From: Bryum argenteum
Lineage: Eukaryota > Streptophyta > Bryopsida > Bryales > Bryaceae
Assembly: GCA_037043015.1 (NCBI GenBank)
Contig: CM073328.1
Coordinates: forward strand, 9,893,495 to 9,957,494
DNA: 64,000 bases
Direction of reading: 5' to 3'
The translations under genes were made by a program, and so were the position numbers. The notes under the pieces are model-generated. The model ran no database searches, was not told where the DNA came from, and was given only the letters and a program-made list of their open reading frames with translations. This document shows positions 48,822 through 61,114 of the stretch, piece after piece. Each line of letters opens with the position of its first letter. The first letter of the stretch is position 1.

Positions 48822-49143
48822 CACTATAACAATTTGAGGGGTCTGCAATGTTTTTTTCTCAAAAGGTTGCTCAAGTTTAGCAACGTTTTGGAACTTGCTT
48901 GAGCAATGTTCTCAAGAATATAAGTTAGTACCAAGCAGTGTTATTTACTAGCAACGTTCTCAAGAATATAAGTATGCACCAAACAACGTTATTTATTATT
49001 TTAGTTGTAACCGTTGCTTATTTTCTAAAGAGCGTTGGTCAAGAAGAGCGTTGGTCAAGCAAGTTTCAAGACGTTGGACTTGAGCAACGTTTACACAAAA
49101 GCAATGTTTGTAAGGTTGCAAATCCCTCTCTTTTCTAGTAGTG
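48822..49143. mobile_element. CACTA-ended MITE with internal duplication
   Basis: It starts CACTATAACAATTTGAGGGG and ends CCCTCTCTTTTCTAGTAGTG. Flanks are ACA and GCA, two of three bases matching. An internal stretch (AACGTTCTCAAGAATATAAG) is partly duplicated, and so is GAGCGTTGGTCAAG. Confidence 0.75.
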
Positions 49144-50639
49144 GCAGTGCGTTGAGACTTTGAGTGCGGAACCCGGGGGTGCGCACTAGGTTGAGACTGT
49201 GAGTGGACACTAGGTTAAGACTTAAACCTAATAAATAACGTTGCTTGGTGCAAACTAGGTTAAGACTTTGAGTGCGTAACCCTAGGTTGCGAACTCCATT
49301 GAGTGCAAGATAAGAAATCTTCATGTCAAGCATTGAACTTCTATCCTCCACCCTCAATTATCCTCTATTGTAATCGTCATTTTGTACTCAAATTAGTTTA
49401 TAACCCTCTTCAAATAAGACTGCCGTAATTGCATTGTGCTACACAAAAACAAAATACCATCACATTTATAGATTATAAATCACTAAGAAGTTTACATTGA
49501 GCACGTCAACAACAATGGCGAATTCGGCGACTATCCTCCCACAAAGCACCAATTTGTGGCATATCTATCACAATCAACATACAATTAGCAACATCAAAGA
49601 ATCAAGAGGATACAAATGTAATGATGAGTGTAGAGATTACAGTTCAATCTAGAGAATGAAAGCTTAAGTATCACAATTTCCTTAAGTGGTTAAAGAAAAA
49701 GTTGAAGCTACCTTATCAAAGACATATATATTAGCTTATAATATATGCATAAAGAAAATACTTACAATTAGTAGTTATGAAATACAAATCACTAATAGAT
49801 TAATTTTTATCGGAACGGCTTATGGTATGCAAACCATTAGAAAACTTAATACTTGTGATAAAACTTATAGTTTTGAATTTATACCATTACTTATAAGATC
49901 TACTCACTAAAACTAATATCCTACTTATGCACTTACTATTGTGATTCTTTATGACAATGATAAGAATTAGACCAAATCATAAGTCTAAATCTATAAATAT
50001 AGAAGCTTATTGAAAGCATTTAAATGAAAAAATAGCTTACAATCTTGAATGAATACAAATTTTATGGTATTTTTTTGAGATATTTGAAAGAAATCTAATT
50101 CTTTTCTGGCCTATATTTATTCATGTCTATTTAGACTTGGAGCTTTTACAATATCTAGTTTCCAAATCTAATTAATGATACCAATGTGAAAACCATAATA
50201 TGTGGAGTTGGCATATAAACATTCAACATTAAAGTTCTATACTTGTTTGTGAATATTGTAAAATATCTCATACCTTAGATTTAATGATTATCAATTCTTA
50301 TCTTACGCAACTAGACAATTTACAAACAAATGTTGTTAAGTGGTGTGAATGATTAAGGTACTCACATCTGCTAATACTAAAAACCTCCATAAACTAAAAT
50401 CTCTTGGAATGAACTTAAATTACTTCTTAAAATTTGAATGACTTGTTTATTACATGAATGATGGTGAAATATTTACATAATAGTATTGCTTACTATAGGG
50501 TACATTTCAATGATAAAACTTTATAAAATCAAACCATTCCTACTGTCTTATAATGATGATTTTATAGAAGTACTGACATCAAAAGAACTCATATAAACCT
50601 CTATCACGTGATAGTGGCATAATCTCATATGCCATATTG

Positions 50640-50875
50640 CCAAAACCCTAATGTGCCATTATGGCCAGAGTTCTAAACGTGCCATTTTGGTCCGACTTCT
50701 AAACATGCCATTTTGGCCCAACTTCTAAACACGTCATTTTGGCCCAACTTCTAAACATGCCATTTTGGCCCAACTTCTAAACATGCCATTTTGGCCCAAC
50801 TTCTAAACGTGCCATTTTGGCCTGACTTCTAAACGTGCCAATTTGGCTCCACTTCTAAACGTGCCATTTTACATG
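50640..50875. repeat. 26-base minisatellite, about nine units
   Basis: Units of CTTCTAAACATGCCATTTTG plus GCCCAA repeat with few changes. Arm 1 carries only a single related unit near 42805-42830, so the expansion happened after the duplication. Confidence 0.85.
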
Positions 50876-51246
50876 CATGTTTTTGAACTTTTCTTGAGAA
50901 ATATTTATACTTGTAAAATTGCATGTTTTTTAGTATCACACATGTTCTCCATTATATATAAAAAGAAATCTATATTATCGCCAAAATTCCCTAATATGAC
51001 ACTTTTTGATTGTTTTTGACATTTAAAAACCAGTCAAAGGGCAATATTTCTAACTAATAAATGAACAGTGTTGTTCTTGAACGGCGGATGAGAAATGTAA
51101 CGTTGAAGTCATAAATATTTTCCTACGGCCTTTCAAAAAACATTGTTTTTCTGAACGGCCGCTCACAAAGTTTGACGAAGTGGTAAGTGTTTCTCAAGTC
51201 TCAGCGGCATTTCGAAGAACATTGTTGTTTTTGAGCAGCCTCTTAA

Positions 51247-51506
51247 CCCCTAAAGATCCAAGAAATCCGAAATGGCTTTTTAGAGTTCTCGCAGGGAGTG
51301 AAGTTAGCCAACTTTGACCATTATAATCTCACAAATGAAAAAGAATCAACGGTTCAAACTACACATGCAAGTAATAAGGCGAGTTCACTTTGGAATCCTA
51401 CGGTTGGATTTTCTAATTGATACTTAGATTAAGCTTTTTTTGGCCTGAAGTAAGCAAAGGTCATTTTCTATAATTTAAGCCATTTTGAATCAAGAATCTT
51501 TAGGGG
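51247..51506. mobile_element. 260-base TTAA-flanked MITE, copy 1
   Basis: Ends CCCCTAAAGATCC and GAATCTTTAGGGG; TTAA at 51243-51246 and 51507-51510. Its interior matches 53227-53486 along the whole length (for example AACTTTGACCATTATAATCTC). Arm 1 of the inverted duplication appears empty at the corresponding place (TTAT at 42565-42568). Confidence 0.8.
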
Positions 51507-51650
51507 TTAAGTATACTTTTTGTCGAAGGGGTAAATATTTTTACTAATGTTCTTGAACTGCATTTCACGTATATTGTCCTTTGAGGCCCAAAAACATGAG
51601 TTACTTGTTTCATTTATTTCACCCGAAAACGCGCCATTTTGGCAAAATAT

Positions 51651-53226
51651 CGCTATTTTTAGAGAATTGAGGTGTGTAGTCATAATAAGATACTATTACA
51701 AACAATATTTTTTATGATAAATTTTTTAAAGCATCTCGTGTTTTTGGGCCTAGTTTGGTACCTCATAATCCTTGATCTCAAAAAGAGGAAACAATTTTAC
51801 TATGTATTGTGTTTGATTCTATTTACTATGTATTCCATTTGATTCTATTTGAGTTAAAGAGAAGTTGAACCACAAATAAAATATGGATCTTACTTTTGAA
51901 TTTCTTTCATTTTGAAATCATCCATGGAAAAGAAAACAATCATTTACCACCAACCTCAATATTTTCTTTCTTATAATCAAAATAATGCTAGTTGCAATCC
52001 TTGAATGCCATTCGAAAATACCATATCAACCTTATTCCTATGGTATTAGTTGTTTTTACGTTATATTATTAATTATCATCCAAACTTTCATATAGGTCTA
52101 TTACGGAGGTAATTGGGTTATTTTGGATTAAGTAATAACCTTATATCAAACGCTAAAAGGCCCTCGCCATGAAACCCTAAAAAAAGTGGAATTCTATTTT
52201 GCAATGTCATTTCAAAAAAATTGATTTTTTTTTTCGAAGTCAGATGTCATTTCCTCATGGATCCTTAGAATGATAGTCGATTTTATGTAAGTAAATCATT
52301 TAAGATGAAATCTCAAAATCGTGTTTGTAAGTATTCACAACAATTTTATTGCCTTACTCATTGTTTGAATCTTAAAGCTCCTTGGTGTTTTTCGGAGCTT
52401 GGAACATCAAAATTGCACTTTTCTACCTCTATGCACTCCCATTGTCAACAATTTTTTTTTCTCGTTTTTTACACTCCTAACTATATGATATTATACCTAA
52501 GCCTATCTTTGATTACTATTTCAAAAATTGACTATTATATGTTTACCATTTGAGAGATCATAACATCCGAACTTCGTCTCCCAAGTTTTTTGGGACATTG
52601 TAATAAAAGATTGTTTTTGATATGTTTAGAGGCTGCCATTGTAAATTTGGTAAATTTAAATTTAAATTTAATTAGCATACTTTAATTTGGTAAATACCTT
52701 GCCTACGTAGTGATCTAGTAATGAACATATTTCCAAAAACAAATTCAAAAAAATCACTTTTTTGAGCTGCCCAATTTTGGCTCGCAATCCAAGAATTGTC
52801 CTAGAAGACTCAGAATTGGATTTTGACCTTGCAAATTTTACAAAACTTTAGAGTATAAAGAGCACCCAATAATAATCTCAAATAAAAAAATTACTATTAA
52901 GTATTAACCACTTCATTCAAGCTTACCCAAAAGTGCAAAAACCCATTTAGTCTCAAGCCGAGATTTAGGGGTCAACATAAATGTATCAAAGCATTTCTTA
53001 CAATATATACATGAAAAACTTATTGAGATTTTACATTGTTCGCACCCAAACATGTTATTTGAGACTGATGTTACGTAAAGCCCTACACAAACCCTTAGTA
53101 TGCGTTGAAAACACAAGTGCTTTGCAACTATGTGAAGGTGCATTCTGGAGAATGCCTCCCGCTTCCCCCATTAAGATTTCATTCTTAATTGTGCACACCA
53201 ATTTGTAGGCGCCCATTACATTTTAA
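51651..53226. other. AT-rich spacer
   Basis: It contains a dispersed repeat at 52408-52640, related to 22527-22740. No gene is supported. Confidence 0.4.
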
Positions 53227-53486
53227 TCCCTAAAGGTCCAAGAAAGCGGAAATCGCTTTTTGGAATTTCCGCAAGGAGAAAATTCAGCCAACTTTGACCA
53301 TTATAATCTCAAAATTGGAGAAAAATTAACGGTTCAAATTTGACATTTGAGAAAAGGGTCAAGTTAATTTCAAGATCCTACTGTTGGATCTTCTAATCAA
53401 TGCTTAGATTGAGTTTCTTTGCACCTCAAGTAGAAGAAGGTTCTTTTTGATAATTTAAACAATTTTGTATCAAGGACCTTTAGGGG
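53227..53486. mobile_element. 260-base TTAA-type MITE, copy 2
   Basis: Ends TCCCTAAAGGTCC and GGACCTTTAGGGG, with TTAA on the left (53223-53226) and a one-base-changed CTAA on the right (53487-53490). It has exactly the same length as copy 1 and is colinear with it. Confidence 0.8.
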
Positions 53487-55241
53487 CTAAATTCCATTTT
53501 CTAATTTATTGTATTGACTGTGTTGTTTGTTGATTGCAAAACTTAAAGCGCATATTGGTCTTTTTCACACTAGTTTGAAAGCAAATGATTCAAATCAGAA
53601 GTTGATTGTTGCAATGAAACAATACCTGAGCCAGTGCATCACACCAACAAGACCATCCCCAAAATTTATTGCTCTTGTTAAAGTAAGAACCAAAACGCTC
53701 CCAGCTAATTCATCTTCTTTCAATTAGTTGTGTGAAATGCTTAGAGATATTGTGTGTGACACTGAAGAATAATGTTTGAAAGCTCAGTATGAAGGACATA
53801 ACAATACCATTCCGACTTTGCATCTCGTTTTCAACAACGGAAGGAGGTTCTGTTCCGTAGCCATGCCGCCGATCGTTACACTGACGGAAAACGGCTCATC
53901 GATTTCGTTGGTGAGTGCTCGCATCAACATGACAAACTCAGTACATTCATATCCAGCTATCGACTGCGGAATAGAGTAAATGTAAGAGCATGATAAAAAA
54001 CAGCAGCGACCCATCTACCAGGTGCTGCGACAGCATCCACACGCCCAGAGTCGAACACGTTCAACAAGGCCGCTGTGACGGTGTTTCTGCCACCTCTTAA
54101 GGATTGCCTCATACAAGTAGAGCTTTCCTCATTAAAATTTACAATGTTTCTATGCTCGAGGTTGTTACATGGGCATTCAAATTCCTCAGCGTTATTCGTC
54201 TTTCACGTTCACTTGGCAATGACCGTTCAGTAAAACACAGCGAAACTGCCACGTTTTCGGTAAATCGGGGCTGCTTTAATTTACTACACGTAAGAATATT
54301 TACCATCTCTGAAACGCGTTTGATAGGTGGCTGTACTTAACAACACCTATGAAATCATACGCTACTCGTTGGCTCTTTTCGGAGACACTGTTCGAATTGA
54401 AAGCACAGATACGCAGCATACTATTTTAATGATTACTGACACAATCTGCCGCTATCGTTGTTCTTTTGGGTGTGTAAATACTCACAAAACCAGAACTTGA
54501 ACCAAGGAATTCAGTTGTATTTACTTTCAGAACCTGACCTGAGGAAATCGCAGAAAATCGCTGTTCCGTGAAGTGATGCCCTCATCGTCCATTGACGTGT
54601 TTTGGGAAGATTGCCCTCGACGTAATTGTTTCGTATGTATGGGGTACAAGGTATGGAAATGCAAGACAGAGAAGGTGTGCAACGCAGCAACAAGGTCCTG
54701 ACTGTCAATCGGCTAATTAACGAAGCCCACGCAATCTCATGATGAAATGCCACTAGCATCCATATCTGTGCATGAAGCCCATAATGGTCATGATATTGAT
54801 AGCAAGAAGACGTGTGTATTAACAAAAAAAAAGAATCTTCAAAACTGCAAACCCGTGAACTAAGATCGTCTGCATGTGGAAATATATCATCACCAGAAAC
54901 CCCGCTGAAGTCCTACACCCAAGCTCGATTGAAATGACCGTGCTAACGCATTCACGAGATGACCCACAAGCACGACTAAAACAGTTGGCTTACTGCGCTC
55001 CTCCCCAACCAGGAATATGCAGCTAATTCAGAACAGAAGCAGCACACTTCCGTTACTGAAAGGCTTTACTGGGAGAAATTTTAGTCGTCCATGTCCCTGT
55101 CTGCATTGATGTTGGAGCAGGAAGTTGCAACAAAAAATGTGTAGGAAGTGGCAGACTATCATCATGACGAAGCCGAAAAAATGATGGGAGGGTGTTTCCT
55201 GCAGATAAGAATCTTAGGAATCACTCCGTGCAGAATGGTCA
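53487..55241. other. Intergenic region downstream of NASP
   Basis: Open frames near 53.5-54.0 and 54.5-54.8 kb show no recognisable domain or convincing splice partners. The part after about 54.9 kb probably includes the NASP 3' UTR. Confidence 0.35.
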
Positions 55242-58218
55242 TCAGGTTGCTCCTTCACCTGTGGGTTTAACAGAAGCATCTCCAAACCCAACCTGGGTTT
55301 CACCATTGCCACTCCCGTTCATGAGCATATCGAACGAGCGTTTCTTGGATGGTAGGGCACTCCCTCCAGTAACTGCAACAGGTTCTGCCCGCTTGACACC
55401 CCTCCCCACAACTCCAAGGTCGGTCACAACAGCTGTTGAAGAGGTGGAATTCGTGAGTGATGGTTGATCGAATCCATTCGACACTGTGATGCCATCCGCG
55501 GCTGCTCCAGATGAGGATGAGCCCGGACCACTAGCTTGGCTTCCAGCAGCTAGCGAGAATAGCTGCTTCACGTTCGCTGCCGCTTCAGGATTTGCTGCTT
55601 GCAAAGCCTCCACCAAGCTCGGAGCGGCTGCCATTTCTTTCAACTCTTGTTCCTGATGCAATTTATATTCGTTAATGAACCAAAATTCACCGTCTGGACA
55701 GACAACAACATGACATGTCGAAGAACTTGTATAAATACTTCACCTTGTCTTTAAGATCCACCAGCAGCTCCTCAATATCTTTAATCTCGGTGACCACTGA
55801 TTCTGTTCCAGACTTCTCTTCCATTTCCTCGTTGCCTTCATGGTCTTTGCCGTTATCTTCATTTTGGACCTCCTTCATCCTTCCATTCGTCTCAGGTTCC
55901 GGTTGCTTGCCTTCCGCACTAGTGGCAGCCCCTGAGGATCCTGGTGCTTCGGCTTGTGCATTCGCAAGTTCCTGCTTCAACCTCTGTACACGAGCCTCGC
56001 AGACAGCGACAGCATTGCTGCAGTAATTCAGAGCCTCCTTAGGCTTTAGATCTAGTTGATGAGCAATGGCGATCTTGAAGTACCTGTTATGATAACAAGC
56101 AAGTGATTCAGAAACAGACTTTTTAACACATCGTACTGAAAGTTAATGAGTAGCTACATTTCTAGCCATGCAAATTGTTAGTACAGGATGAATCATTACA
56201 GTTCGGCTAGTATGCGCGAATCAGGTTCAACGATGTTCTTCAGCATTTCAAGTGCTTTAGCGTAGTCGGCATAGCACGACTCGTAATTTTCTGCACACAG
56301 AAAGGCAAGGTCAGAAAGAACAACCTACCGAAACAAAAATGAGGAGGAAATCATGAACCGTTTTCAGTTACCATACGAGATCCAAAGAATTGTGGACAAG
56401 CAGAAAAATTTGCAGATCAAAACAGCCTGTGCGGTCCTTTACCTTTGAAGCAATTTACATCCGCAAGCTTGGTTATGATGTCAACAGTCTCAATTGTGAA
56501 GCTGCCTTGCTTTTCGTGAATAACTCGAGCAAATTCCAACATCTTCCAAGCATCCTCCAAGTCTCCTTCCTCCTCTTCCTTACCTTCCTCACCCTCACCC
56601 ATACCCTCATCTTCGTCCCCTTCTTCACCATCTCCATCAGCCTCTTCAGGGTCCTTGCCCGTGACCTCCGATTCTACTGCAGTTGTAAAAGATTAAAAAG
56701 CGTTAATATTGCATGATCGCCCCATCATATTGATGATGTAAAAGACGAACTGAAAAAATCGCCAGTGTCAAGATCTCCTCGGTTGTTGACAGACTTCAAA
56801 AAATACTGTGATGAATATTCATCAGTAGAGCAAACGATCATGTTCTGTATCAACAGGCAGATACCACATCACAATTACACAACAGACCGTAAGGAGGATC
56901 TGGTGTGCCTTTGCCTGAGGAACCTTCTCCATTGGAGGATGGGACAGCATTAGCAGGATTGACAGTTTCGCCGAGAGGATCGGCCTCATCCTGAAGTTTG
57001 TCAAATAGAGCACATCCATATTTGTAGTATGTTGTCGCACATTCTGGCGCAAGCTCCCCAAAATGCCGTACCCTGCGGCATTCAGGCGCATGGCACATTA
57101 ACATGACTCCTCTCAGAGAGTTACCACAGCTGAGAAAAGTGAAAACATCATTCATTGCGGTCCAGTAGATTTGCAGTCAGAATAACCACTAGAATAAGAC
57201 TGCATACGAAGTGGAGAACACAGATAGTACTGTACATGCTTTGCCTCACTTTCAACCTTAAACGATACTAGTAGGGTCTACTTCAAATTTTGATGTGAAA
57301 AATCCGTTCAAATAACACGGTAGGAACTGCATATTAATCCAGAACGTCCAATCCCTCTTCACAAACGTAAAAACTTCACAGCTTGCGTTCAATGTCTAAA
57401 ACCCTCACTGTCCTCTCATTCAGAATAAAGCTCGCATAAACCAAGCAATCAATTGTTAAACGTCGATAGTTATTTGCAACATCCCACATTTTCCAGTAGG
57501 TGTAAACCCTGATAAAAACCTACAGTATAAATTCAATTCCCTCAACATACTCCCAAAGAAGGCGATGTCTCGCTACCCTTGAACCCGATCAGCTTAAATC
57601 AATCAGCTCAAACGGTCTTTTCTAGATGCTGCCTCAAAAAATAAGGCCAGAAAGTGATTGACTATGCAGAAAATCCACCAGAAAAAATACTGCACCATAT
57701 TCTCAAGCGCAAAAGTTTCAAGACTCATCGCTATGCAAAAACTCATATACCAAAAGCCAGATCAACAAATCAGAAACACTTCCTCGCCACAAGCAGAGGA
57801 AAACGATCAACGAAACGATCGAGTCTTCTCTGAGCTCTGAAGCATAAGAAGTATCTAAACCGGATACTGCAACAAACCAGCCTCCATTGTCTTCAATTGC
57901 GTAAAATTTTCAACTAATCAACCTGCATCAGCTACTATCTGAGATGCAACGATGCAACTTCAAGATAATAGCAAATCGAGAAACTGGCGCACATTATCAA
58001 GTATCAACCCGTTGCATCAAAGAACTCAAAGTAACGCTTTACCGAATCTCAAGAGCCTTGCTGAAGCACTCGGCGGCGTCATCGAAAGCCTCGTTGCGAG
58101 AAAACTCGCAGCCATCGTCGTACAACCGCTGCGCCTCTTCCAACTCCCCCGCAGTAGCAGCACCTGAAGCCGAAGCTTGTTCCATCACCACTTCTCCGCT
58201 CGTGCTCGCCTCCTCCAT
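55242..58218 (-). CDS. NASP: NASP-type histone chaperone with SHNi-TPR motif
   Basis: Six exons on the minus strand, 58218-58043, 57072-56888, 56676-56443, 56290-56200, 56083-55744 and 55652-55242, join in frame to 478 residues. NASP binds H3 (and H3-H4) in nucleus and cytosol and supplies it for chromatin assembly. Residues about 25-62 are a first TPR (AQRLYDDGCEFSRNEAFDDA). Then comes FGELAPECATTYYKYGCALF, the second TPR. An acidic stretch at about 125-155 (GDGEEGDEDEG, GKEEEEGDLED) interrupts the third, as in other NASPs. Later repeats include ENYESCYADYAKALEML and YFKIAIAHQLDLKPKEALNY, the SHNi-TPR part, then a coiled segment and a Ser/Gly-rich tail with PSKKRSFDMLM, a basic nuclear-signal-like motif. 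The start is the ATG at 58218; the GTG before it is not used. It is divergent with the ERG-like gene, 498 bases between ATGs. Confidence 0.9.
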
Positions 58219-58715
58219 CACACTACCTTTCTATGCAACGGATCCGCAAATCGAAAATCCAAACTCCGACTGTAATCCGAAACCTCGACTTGTGAAGGCT
58301 CGCTCTGCCTTACCCCTCTTCACAGCTTCCCTCCTCATAATTACAAATCTTCATTCTGTTTGAAGATATGTCACAGAACGTAGATGATCAGCTCTGAAAT
58401 CTACGCTTAGCTTCATAATAAAGAGATTTTGGGGTTAGGGTAGAAAAGGCGGGGGATAAAATGGCGGGGCTCTTTGCCGTAACGGAACTAGATGAATGAG
58501 AACTAGATGGATGATAATTGGTATGTGGCAATCGTACCTATGACCGCAGGGTTTTAGTGTGGGAGCCGTCCCTTAGGGTTTTAGAACAGTCGATTGAATC
58601 AAGGCAATTGAGTTGGACCTTCTTGAATTGAAGCGTGAACAATCAAAGCATCGTTCAAATTTTAGGGACCACTTTCTTTGAGTTGAGAATTTTGGACATT
58701 TCGAAGTTTTGTGAG
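58219..58715. promoter_or_regulatory. Divergent promoter region of NASP and ERG-like genes
   Basis: The two ATGs are about 500 bases apart on opposite strands. Telo-box-like motifs lie at 58547-58557 (CAGGGTTTTAG) and 58573-58584 (TTAGGGTTTTAG), nearer the ERG-like gene. Co-regulation is plausible but unproved. Confidence 0.5.
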
Positions 58716-61114
58716 ATGCATACAGTGACGAGATTGCTTCGGCGGACGAACTATCGTGTTTGGACTGGTCCCTCAGTTCTTGAGAAATCAGCATGGTCAG
58801 GATTCGATCGGCTATTTTTTTCCTCGAAGAGTGAGAGTAGCGATGACGAAAGCAATGCGACATGGGAGAAAGTGGTGGCGGAAGAGAATGATAATCTTCC
58901 AGGACCGTCGGGGCGTGGCTCCGTGAAGGATGCGGGCTGGTGGGCGAGAGATTCCAAGGCGCAAGAGCAGGCTATGGCGTTACTGAGCGCCGCACTGGAT
59001 GAAGTCGACGACGATGAGGGGCCTCGTGGTGAAGGTGAAAGTGAGGAGCCTGTTGTTATCAGCGAGGAGGATCAGAAGTCGCTCCGCGTTGGTATTTTAG
59101 GATCGCCAAATTCTGGCAAATCCACTCTCACAAATTACATGGTGAGCCGCCATAGCCATTACACCTTCCAACTTTTCGAAACTTCTCTCCATTGCTCTCA
59201 TGCTCTTTTGATCGCAGGTTGGATCTAAGGTATCGGCAGTCTCACGGAAAACGAACACAACGCACAAGGAGCACATGGGCATTCTAACGAAGGGTGACAG
59301 CCAATTGGTACAGTTTCTACTTTTTTATGGTCCTCTAAATCCTAAACTGAATTTGTTTGATGACGATTTATGATGAGTCGACTGTAATTTTCAGGAATTC
59401 TTTGGCAGATTTTCTTTGACACTCCAGGTTTGACGGTGGACATTAGGGGACATCCATTGCGGAAGGACAACCGCAACCGAGTGCGTAGTGCTTGGCAGAC
59501 TGCTGACTTTTGTGAGGCTCTCATTGTGCTTGTCGATGCTCATCGCCAAATTGAGAGGTAATTTTATTGAAGCATGGTCTCCGTGTACAATCGATCGACT
59601 TTGGCATTCAACTGGTGCTTCCACAGTTCTTGGGCATGGACTTTCAGTAGGGGATAATAATTTCAGGCTATTTTCCTCGGCAGACCTGATAAACGCGTAG
59701 CTCGTCTAATTGAGAAGCTCGGGACCGAAGAGTCAACCTCACAGAAAAAAATTCTGTGTTTCAATAAGGTATGTCGTATTCTTTGCTTATTTTCAGCTTC
59801 TCAACTGGAACTTCAATTTGTGATCACGGCAAACAGTCGATTGCTGTGACTTTCAAAACATGTTTATACTGTTCAAAGTGGATTTTCTCCCTTACAATTA
59901 TCACATGGTTTACCTTCCTAGTGATGCATTTCACCTTCTATGACTATGAACATGAATGTAAGGACGTACGCATGCTTGTTATTGTGGATCATTCGGTTCT
60001 ATTGAGGTCTGAGCTCATTGCCGCAATGTCTATTTGTGTTGTAGGTGGATCTGGTACATCCGAAGAGACTATTGCTTCCTTTGGCAGAAGAGTTTAGCCG
60101 TTATCCAGCTTTTGACAGGTAGATCCGCCTTAATATTCTTTACTGTATATTCGAAAAAAATTGATTCCTAATATCTTAATTTCCCGTTTTCAGCACATTC
60201 ATGATCTCAGCATTGTCTGGAGATGGCGTCGATGCATTACAGGATTACCTCCTAGATCAGGTATGTCTATCTACTTACGAAGTAAAGTGTAATATGATGT
60301 GAAAACCAGAAAACCTTCAGGTGTTGAAGTAGTGGTTGTGTATGATATCTGCAGGCGGTGCCTAGACCTTGGGAAGAAGAAGCAGAAGCCAAGCCGCAGC
60401 GATTAGAACGGGCAACAGCTCTTGAAATTGTCCGACAACATATCTTTGATTCTTTGCACAAGGTCTATTTTCCTACAAACTTCAAACATCACAAGAGTAA
60501 TCTTAATCTCTGTCATCATCTTGAAGCACAAAGAATTCTGTTTCAGATAATGAATAACAAGAAAATGGTGAGCTGGTATACCGTTCAAAAGTTATGAGCC
60601 CTCGTTCTGGTTTTGCTGACGGGCATGTTCGGTAATTAAATGCAGGAGCTACCATACAGAATAGAGCAACGACACTTGTCGTGGAGAACGTTGAAAGATG
60701 GGTCCATCCGCATTCATCATCTTCTGCTCGTTGAGAAAGAAGGGCACCGCAAAATTTTGATAGGCAAAAACGGAGATGTAATCAGGTCAGTTCTCTGTAA
60801 TATCTCTGCTTTTGCTTAATTGTCCTGTTTTCTGAGCTCTAAATATACTCTTGTCGTTGTCATATTGTTCGAACCTTGACTTTGCTCTCATTCCTTCTAT
60901 GTACTACCCGTTTCTTTCACTGCTAATTTGAGTGTTTGTACTAACTTGGAGTTTCAATGTTGTGGTCAGGCGAATTGGAACAGTGGCTCGAATGGAGCTC
61001 CAGAAGGTGTTAAACAACACTGTGCATTTAGTTTTAGATGTGAAAGTTTTGGAGTCAGGGCGTGATCTCGTCACTCCCCTGGAGGAAGTGAATGGGGAGC
61101 CGTTGTTTTTGTAG
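58716..61114 (+). CDS. ERG: ERG-type organellar ERA GTPase with KH domain
   Basis: Nine exons, 58716-59141, 59218-59307, 59409-59557, 59684-59768, 60045-60118, 60194-60260, 60355-60462, 60646-60785 and 60970-61114, give 427 residues. ERA GTPases bind the 3' end of small-subunit rRNA and help assemble the small ribosomal subunit. The plant ERG protein is mitochondrial, and the Arg-rich acid-poor N-terminus (MHTVTRLLRRTNYRVW) fits that. Visible motifs are the P-loop GSPNSGKST at about 129-137, DTPG at about 176-179, NKVD split by intron 4 (about 249-252) and SALSGDGVD. The C-terminal KH domain contains HRKILIGKNGDVIRRIG. An acidic spacer (about 90-120) precedes the G domain. The start is the first in-frame ATG; the frame is open upstream without ATG. 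Exon 4 must use the CGGCAG acceptor, because the earlier TTTCAG would bring an in-frame TAG. Confidence 0.92.

Larger units (their letters stand above)
49141..51650. repeat. Inverted duplication, arm 2
   Basis: The reverse complement matches arm 1 (42390-45110). Arm 2 lacks about 75 bases of the first RWP-RK-like exon and about 0.6 kb corresponding to 43.77-44.35 kb. It has gained a 26-base minisatellite and a 260-base TTAA element. Confidence 0.7.

Noticed and set aside
50640-50875. Regular repeats resembling a CRISPR array
   Set aside because: The units are directly adjacent with no spacers, and the genome is eukaryotic.
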